Below are positions 61,418 through 64,000 of a DNA stretch of 64,000 nucleotides, piece after piece. Positions within the stretch are counted from its first letter, which is position 1. The number at the start of each line of letters is the position of its first letter. Below the pieces are notes generated by a model. It saw only the letters and a program-made list of their open reading frames with translations, searched no databases and was not told where the DNA came from. The position numbers were made by a program, and so were the translations under genes. Source of the DNA: Caulobacter ginsengisoli (GTDB lineage Bacteria; Pseudomonadota; Alphaproteobacteria; Caulobacterales; Caulobacteraceae); assembly GCF_030814835.1 (NCBI RefSeq), contig NZ_JAUSVS010000006.1, forward strand, positions 1-64,000. Direction: 5' to 3'.

Positions 61418-61735
61418 CTAACGCGAAGCCTTCTCCTCGATCCCCGAGGTCCCCTCGCGTTCCTCGAGCACGGCGGCGACCTCGTCGGTCGACACCCCCT
61501 TGGCCGCCAGCAACGCCAGCAGGTGATAGATCACGTCGGCCGCCTCGTCGGCCAGAGCCTGGGGTTCGTCCTCCAGGGCGGCGATGACCGCCTCGATGGC
61601 CTCCTCGCCCAGCTTGCGCGCCGCCAGCTTGGGGTCGCTCATCAACCTGGCGCTCCAGGATCTCGCCGGGTCGCCCCCGCGCCGCGCCTCCAGCGTCGCC
61701 ACCAGGCGATCGAGCACCTCCGCCAACCGGCTCAT
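61418..61735 (-). CDS. hisE: Phosphoribosyl-ATP pyrophosphatase
   Basis: 105 residues, single-domain HisE (not fused to HisI). The NTP-pyrophosphatase helices with [37 protein letters not shown] include the E-E-x-x-E and E-x-x-D metal ligands. Catalyses the second step of histidine synthesis. Last visible gene of the his operon, overlapping hisF by 4 bp. The short C-terminus ends in a charged tail. Confidence 0.95.
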   Translation of the reverse strand: MSRLAEVLDRLVATLEARRGGDPARSWSARLMSDPKLAARKLGEEAIEAVIAALEDEPQALADEAADVIYHLLALLAAKGVSTDEVAAVLEEREGTSGIEEKASR

Positions 61736-62505
61736 GCCGCATCCTCCCAGACCGGCCGCACCGGGATGCCCGCCGCCGCCATCGCCGCCTTGGCCTGCGC
61801 AATCGAGACCTCGCCGAAATGGAAGATCGAGGCCGCCAGCACCGCGTCGGCGCCGCCGTCCTTGACCGCCTCGACCAGATGCGCGGCGTTCCCGGCCCCG
61901 CCGCTGGCGATCACCGGCACGGTCACGGCCGAGGTCACCGCCCGCAGCAGCGCTGTATCATAGCCGGTCTTGGCCCCGTCGCGGTCCATCGAGGTCAGCA
62001 GCACCTCGCCCGCTCCCCGCGCCACCGAGGCGGCGGCGTATTCGATAGCGTCCAGCCCGGTGTCGGTGCGGCCGCCGTAGGTGAAGACATGCCAGCCGCC
62101 TTCGCGGGCTTTCGCGTCCACCGCCACAACGACGGCCTGGCTGCCGAAAGCGTCGGCTAGGCGCGGGATCAGGTCGGGGTCCTCGACCGCCGCCGTGTTC
62201 ACCGAGATCTTGTCGGCCCCGGCCCGCAGCAGAGCGCGGGCGTCCTCGACCGTGCGGATGCCGCCGCCCACCGACAGCGGCATGAAACAGACATCCGCCG
62301 TGCGGGCGATGACGTCGAGGATGGCCCCCCGGCCCTCATGGCTGGCGGTGATGTCCAGGAACATCAACTCGTCCGCCCCGGCCGCGTCATAGGTCGCCGC
62401 CTGCTCGACCGGGTCGCCGGCGTCGCGCAGCGCCAGGAACTGCACGCCCTTGACCACCCGGCCGGCCTTGACGTCCAGGCAGGGAATGAGGCGGACCTTC
62501 AGCAT
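61732..62505 (-). CDS. hisF: Imidazole glycerol phosphate synthase, cyclase subunit
   Basis: 257 residues, (beta/alpha)8 barrel. Catalytic D11 ([14 protein letters not shown]), the phosphate sites SVGGGIRT and IASGGAGN, and the second Asp in VVVAVDAKA. Works with HisH to make IGP and AICAR from PRFAR and glutamine-derived ammonia. Overlaps hisA by 1 bp (TGATG) and hisE by 4 bp. Confidence 0.97.
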   Translation of the reverse strand: MLKVRLIPCLDVKAGRVVKGVQFLALRDAGDPVEQAATYDAAGADELMFLDITASHEGRGAILDVIARTADVCFMPLSVGGGIRTVEDARALLRAGADKISVNTAAVEDPDLIPRLADAFGSQAVVVAVDAKAREGGWHVFTYGGRTDTGLDAIEYAAASVARGAGEVLLTSMDRDGAKTGYDTALLRAVTSAVTVPVIASGGAGNAAHLVEAVKDGGADAVLAASIFHFGEVSIAQAKAAMAAAGIPVRPVWEDAA

Positions 62506-63227
62506 CAGGCCGCCGCCCCCAGGGCTTCATCGGCGGTGATGGCGCCCTCATAGAGGGCCCGGCCCAGGATGGCGCCGGCGATGGGGACGCCCGACCGCTC
62601 ACGGATGGCCAGGATGTCCTTCACCGAGGCCAGCCCGCCCGAGGCGATCACCGGAATGGCCACCGCGTCGGCAACCTCGCCGACCTGGGCGACGTTCAGC
62701 CCCGTCATCGCCCCGTCGCGGCCGATGTCGGTGACGATCAGGGCCGCCATGCCGGCGTCCTCGAAGCGACGCGCGAGGCTGACGGCGTCCAGCTCGGACG
62801 AACCGACCCAGCCCTCGGTCGCCACCTTGCCGTCGCGCACGTCGACCGCCACGGCGATCTGCTCGGGCCACAGCCGCCCGGCCTCGCGCACCAGGGCCGG
62901 GTCGCGCACCGCCACCGTGCCCAGGATGACCCGGCTGACCCCCGCCTCGATCCAGGCCTCGACCTGCTCCAGGGTGCGGATGCCGCCGCCCAGCTGCACC
63001 GGGATCGACACCGCGCCCATGATCTCGGCCACCGCCGCGGCGTTGACCGGCCGGCCCTCGATGGCGCCGTTGAGGTCGACCACATGCAGCCACTCGAACC
63101 CGGCCTTCTGGAACCGCCCGGCCTGGTCGCCGGGCGAGGTGTTGAAGACGGTTTCCTTGGAGAGGTCGCCGTGCAGCAGCCGCACGCAGCGCCCGTCCTT
63201 CAGGTCGATGGCCGGATAGAGGATCAA
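62505..63227 (-). CDS. hisA: ProFAR isomerase HisA
   Basis: 240 residues, TTG start in a TTGA overlap with the hisH stop; the family start [16 protein letters not shown] follows (catalytic D8). [24 protein letters not shown] (second Asp) and VIASGGLAS are the barrel phosphate/catalytic segments. Open frame extends far upstream but only the TTG matches the family start. Fourth step of histidine synthesis. Confidence 0.96.
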   Translation of the reverse strand: MILYPAIDLKDGRCVRLLHGDLSKETVFNTSPGDQAGRFQKAGFEWLHVVDLNGAIEGRPVNAAAVAEIMGAVSIPVQLGGGIRTLEQVEAWIEAGVSRVILGTVAVRDPALVREAGRLWPEQIAVAVDVRDGKVATEGWVGSSELDAVSLARRFEDAGMAALIVTDIGRDGAMTGLNVAQVGEVADAVAIPVIASGGLASVKDILAIRERSGVPIAGAILGRALYEGAITADEALGAAA

Positions 63228-63868
63228 GGCGCCCACTCCAGGAAGTTCGCCAGCAAACGCAGCCCCGCGCCCTGGGATTTTTCGGGGTGGAACTGCACCC
63301 CGGCCAGATTGCCCCGCGCCACGGCGGCGGTGAAGCGTCCGCCGTGATCCACCGCCGCCAGCCGGTCGGCCGGGTCGGTTGGGGTCATGGCGAAGCTGTG
63401 GGTGAAATACATGTGGCAATCGTCCGGCAGGCCACCCAGCAGCGGATGCGCCCGGCAATCGACCAGACCGTTCCAGCCCATGTGCGGAATCTTGGCAAGC
63501 GGATCGTTTGAAACCACCCGGGCCACGTCGCCCGGTATCCAGCCCAGGCCCTTGGTCTCGCCGAACTCCAGCCCCCGATCGGCCAGCAGCTGCATGCCGA
63601 CACAGATGCCCAGGAAAGGCGCGCCGCGCGTGCGACAGGCCTCGCCCATCGCCGCCTCCAGCCCGTCGCGGGCCTCGAAGGCGGCCATGCAGGCGGCGAA
63701 GGCGCCCACGCCGGGCAGCACCACCCGGTCGGCCCTGGCCACGACGTCCGGATCGGCGGTCACCACGATGTCGGGCGCGCGCGAAAGCGCCCCCGCCGCG
63801 CGGCGAAGGGCTTTTTCGGCCGAGCGCAGGTTGCCCGACCCGTAGTCGATCAGGGCGACGCTCTGCAT
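63224..63868 (-). CDS. hisH: Imidazole glycerol phosphate synthase, glutaminase subunit
   Basis: 214 residues, class I glutamine amidotransferase. Nucleophile C89 (FLGICVGMQLL), H194 and E196 (VQFHPEKSQ), N-terminal IDYGSGNLRS. Feeds ammonia to HisF. Stop overlaps the hisA TTG; start is 7 bp after the hisB stop. Confidence 0.97.
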   Translation of the reverse strand: MQSVALIDYGSGNLRSAEKALRRAAGALSRAPDIVVTADPDVVARADRVVLPGVGAFAACMAAFEARDGLEAAMGEACRTRGAPFLGICVGMQLLADRGLEFGETKGLGWIPGDVARVVSNDPLAKIPHMGWNGLVDCRAHPLLGGLPDDCHMYFTHSFAMTPTDPADRLAAVDHGGRFTAAVARGNLAGVQFHPEKSQGAGLRLLANFLEWAP

Positions 63869-63875
63869 GGGATTA

Positions 63876-64000
63876 TCAGAGCACGCCCTTGGTGGAGGGG
63901 GCGTGGCCGTGGGTCTTGGGGTCGATCTCGACGGCGGCGCGCAAGGCCCGCGCCAGGGCCTTGAAGCCGCTCTCGGCGATGTGGTGGCTGTTGTCGCCGT
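63876..64000 (-). CDS. hisB: Imidazoleglycerol-phosphate dehydratase HisB, C-terminal part
   Basis: Only the last 41 codons lie in the window ([19 protein letters not shown], then [21 protein letters not shown] and TGA at 63878-63876). The metal-binding H-H-x-x-E and the terminal STKGVL are HisB hallmarks. The 5' part lies beyond position 64000. Sixth step of histidine synthesis (dehydratase activity). First visible gene of the minus-strand his operon. Confidence 0.93.
   Translation of the reverse strand, partial: GDNSHHIAESGFKALARALRAAVEIDPKTHGHAPSTKGVL

Overview
The window is GC-rich chromosomal DNA from an alphaproteobacterium, most likely a member of the Caulobacterales (Caulobacter or Phenylobacterium type). 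The assignment rests on gene order and family variants, not on a search: Nfu-rimI-fur-miaB-phoH-ybeY-corC-lnt-XRE-metK-trmB-rimP-nusA-ylxR-infB-rbfA-truB-rpsO-pnp, then secB / Tim44-like-mltA-smr, and a hisB-hisH-hisA-hisF-hisE operon, plus a Fur without the usual zinc cysteines and a CYP153-type P450.

Layout. 1-630: a transposon-end-like repeat and a universal stress protein. 845-4864 (minus): a CYP153-like P450, a chemoreceptor and a small TonB-C-like secreted protein. 5063-18326: a dense housekeeping block for Fe-S assembly, iron regulation, tRNA and ribosome maturation, envelope lipoprotein acylation, SAM synthesis and transcription/translation factors. 18325-29113: a structured infB leader, infB, several small envelope proteins, a dienelactone hydrolase, then rbfA-truB-rpsO-pnp ending in a clear terminator. 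29114-34400: an accessory island. Its core is three translationally coupled genes (a Cys4/HNH-like protein, a one-TM protein and a large protein with a PD-(D/E)xK-like motif), followed by two unknown genes, the last of lower GC. 34417-50860: a mosaic of small envelope, enzyme and regulator units, several with visible operators. These include an AraC/SDR pair, a MarR/Lnt-paralogue pair around a perfect 21-bp palindrome, and a TetR gene divergent from a four-gene enzyme operon around a 41-bp near-perfect palindrome that contains both promoters. 51142-56242: a zinc-peptidase-like protein and an EmrA-EmrB-TetR efflux operon. 56423-59340: secB and Tim44-mltA-smr. 59686-61188: an FAD oxidoreductase. 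61418-64000 (minus): the his operon, with hisB cut by the window end.

Two features run through the whole window. First, intergenic spaces carry at least eleven long inverted-repeat elements or remnants of about five sequence families, with arms up to 42 bp and often perfect. They sit directly after stop codons and occur in both orientations, so they look like non-autonomous palindromic mobile elements. Second, genes are packed with NTGA stop/start overlaps. In two loci (RpiB-like at 50028 and an SDR at 48167) the only start that gives a full-length protein is a CTG in a CTGA overlap.

The strongest candidates for something undescribed are the coupled nuclease-like operon at 29224-32047, the multi-helix RNA between ylxR and infB, the palindromic element families, and the CTG-initiated genes. 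No rRNA, tRNA or CRISPR array was seen.
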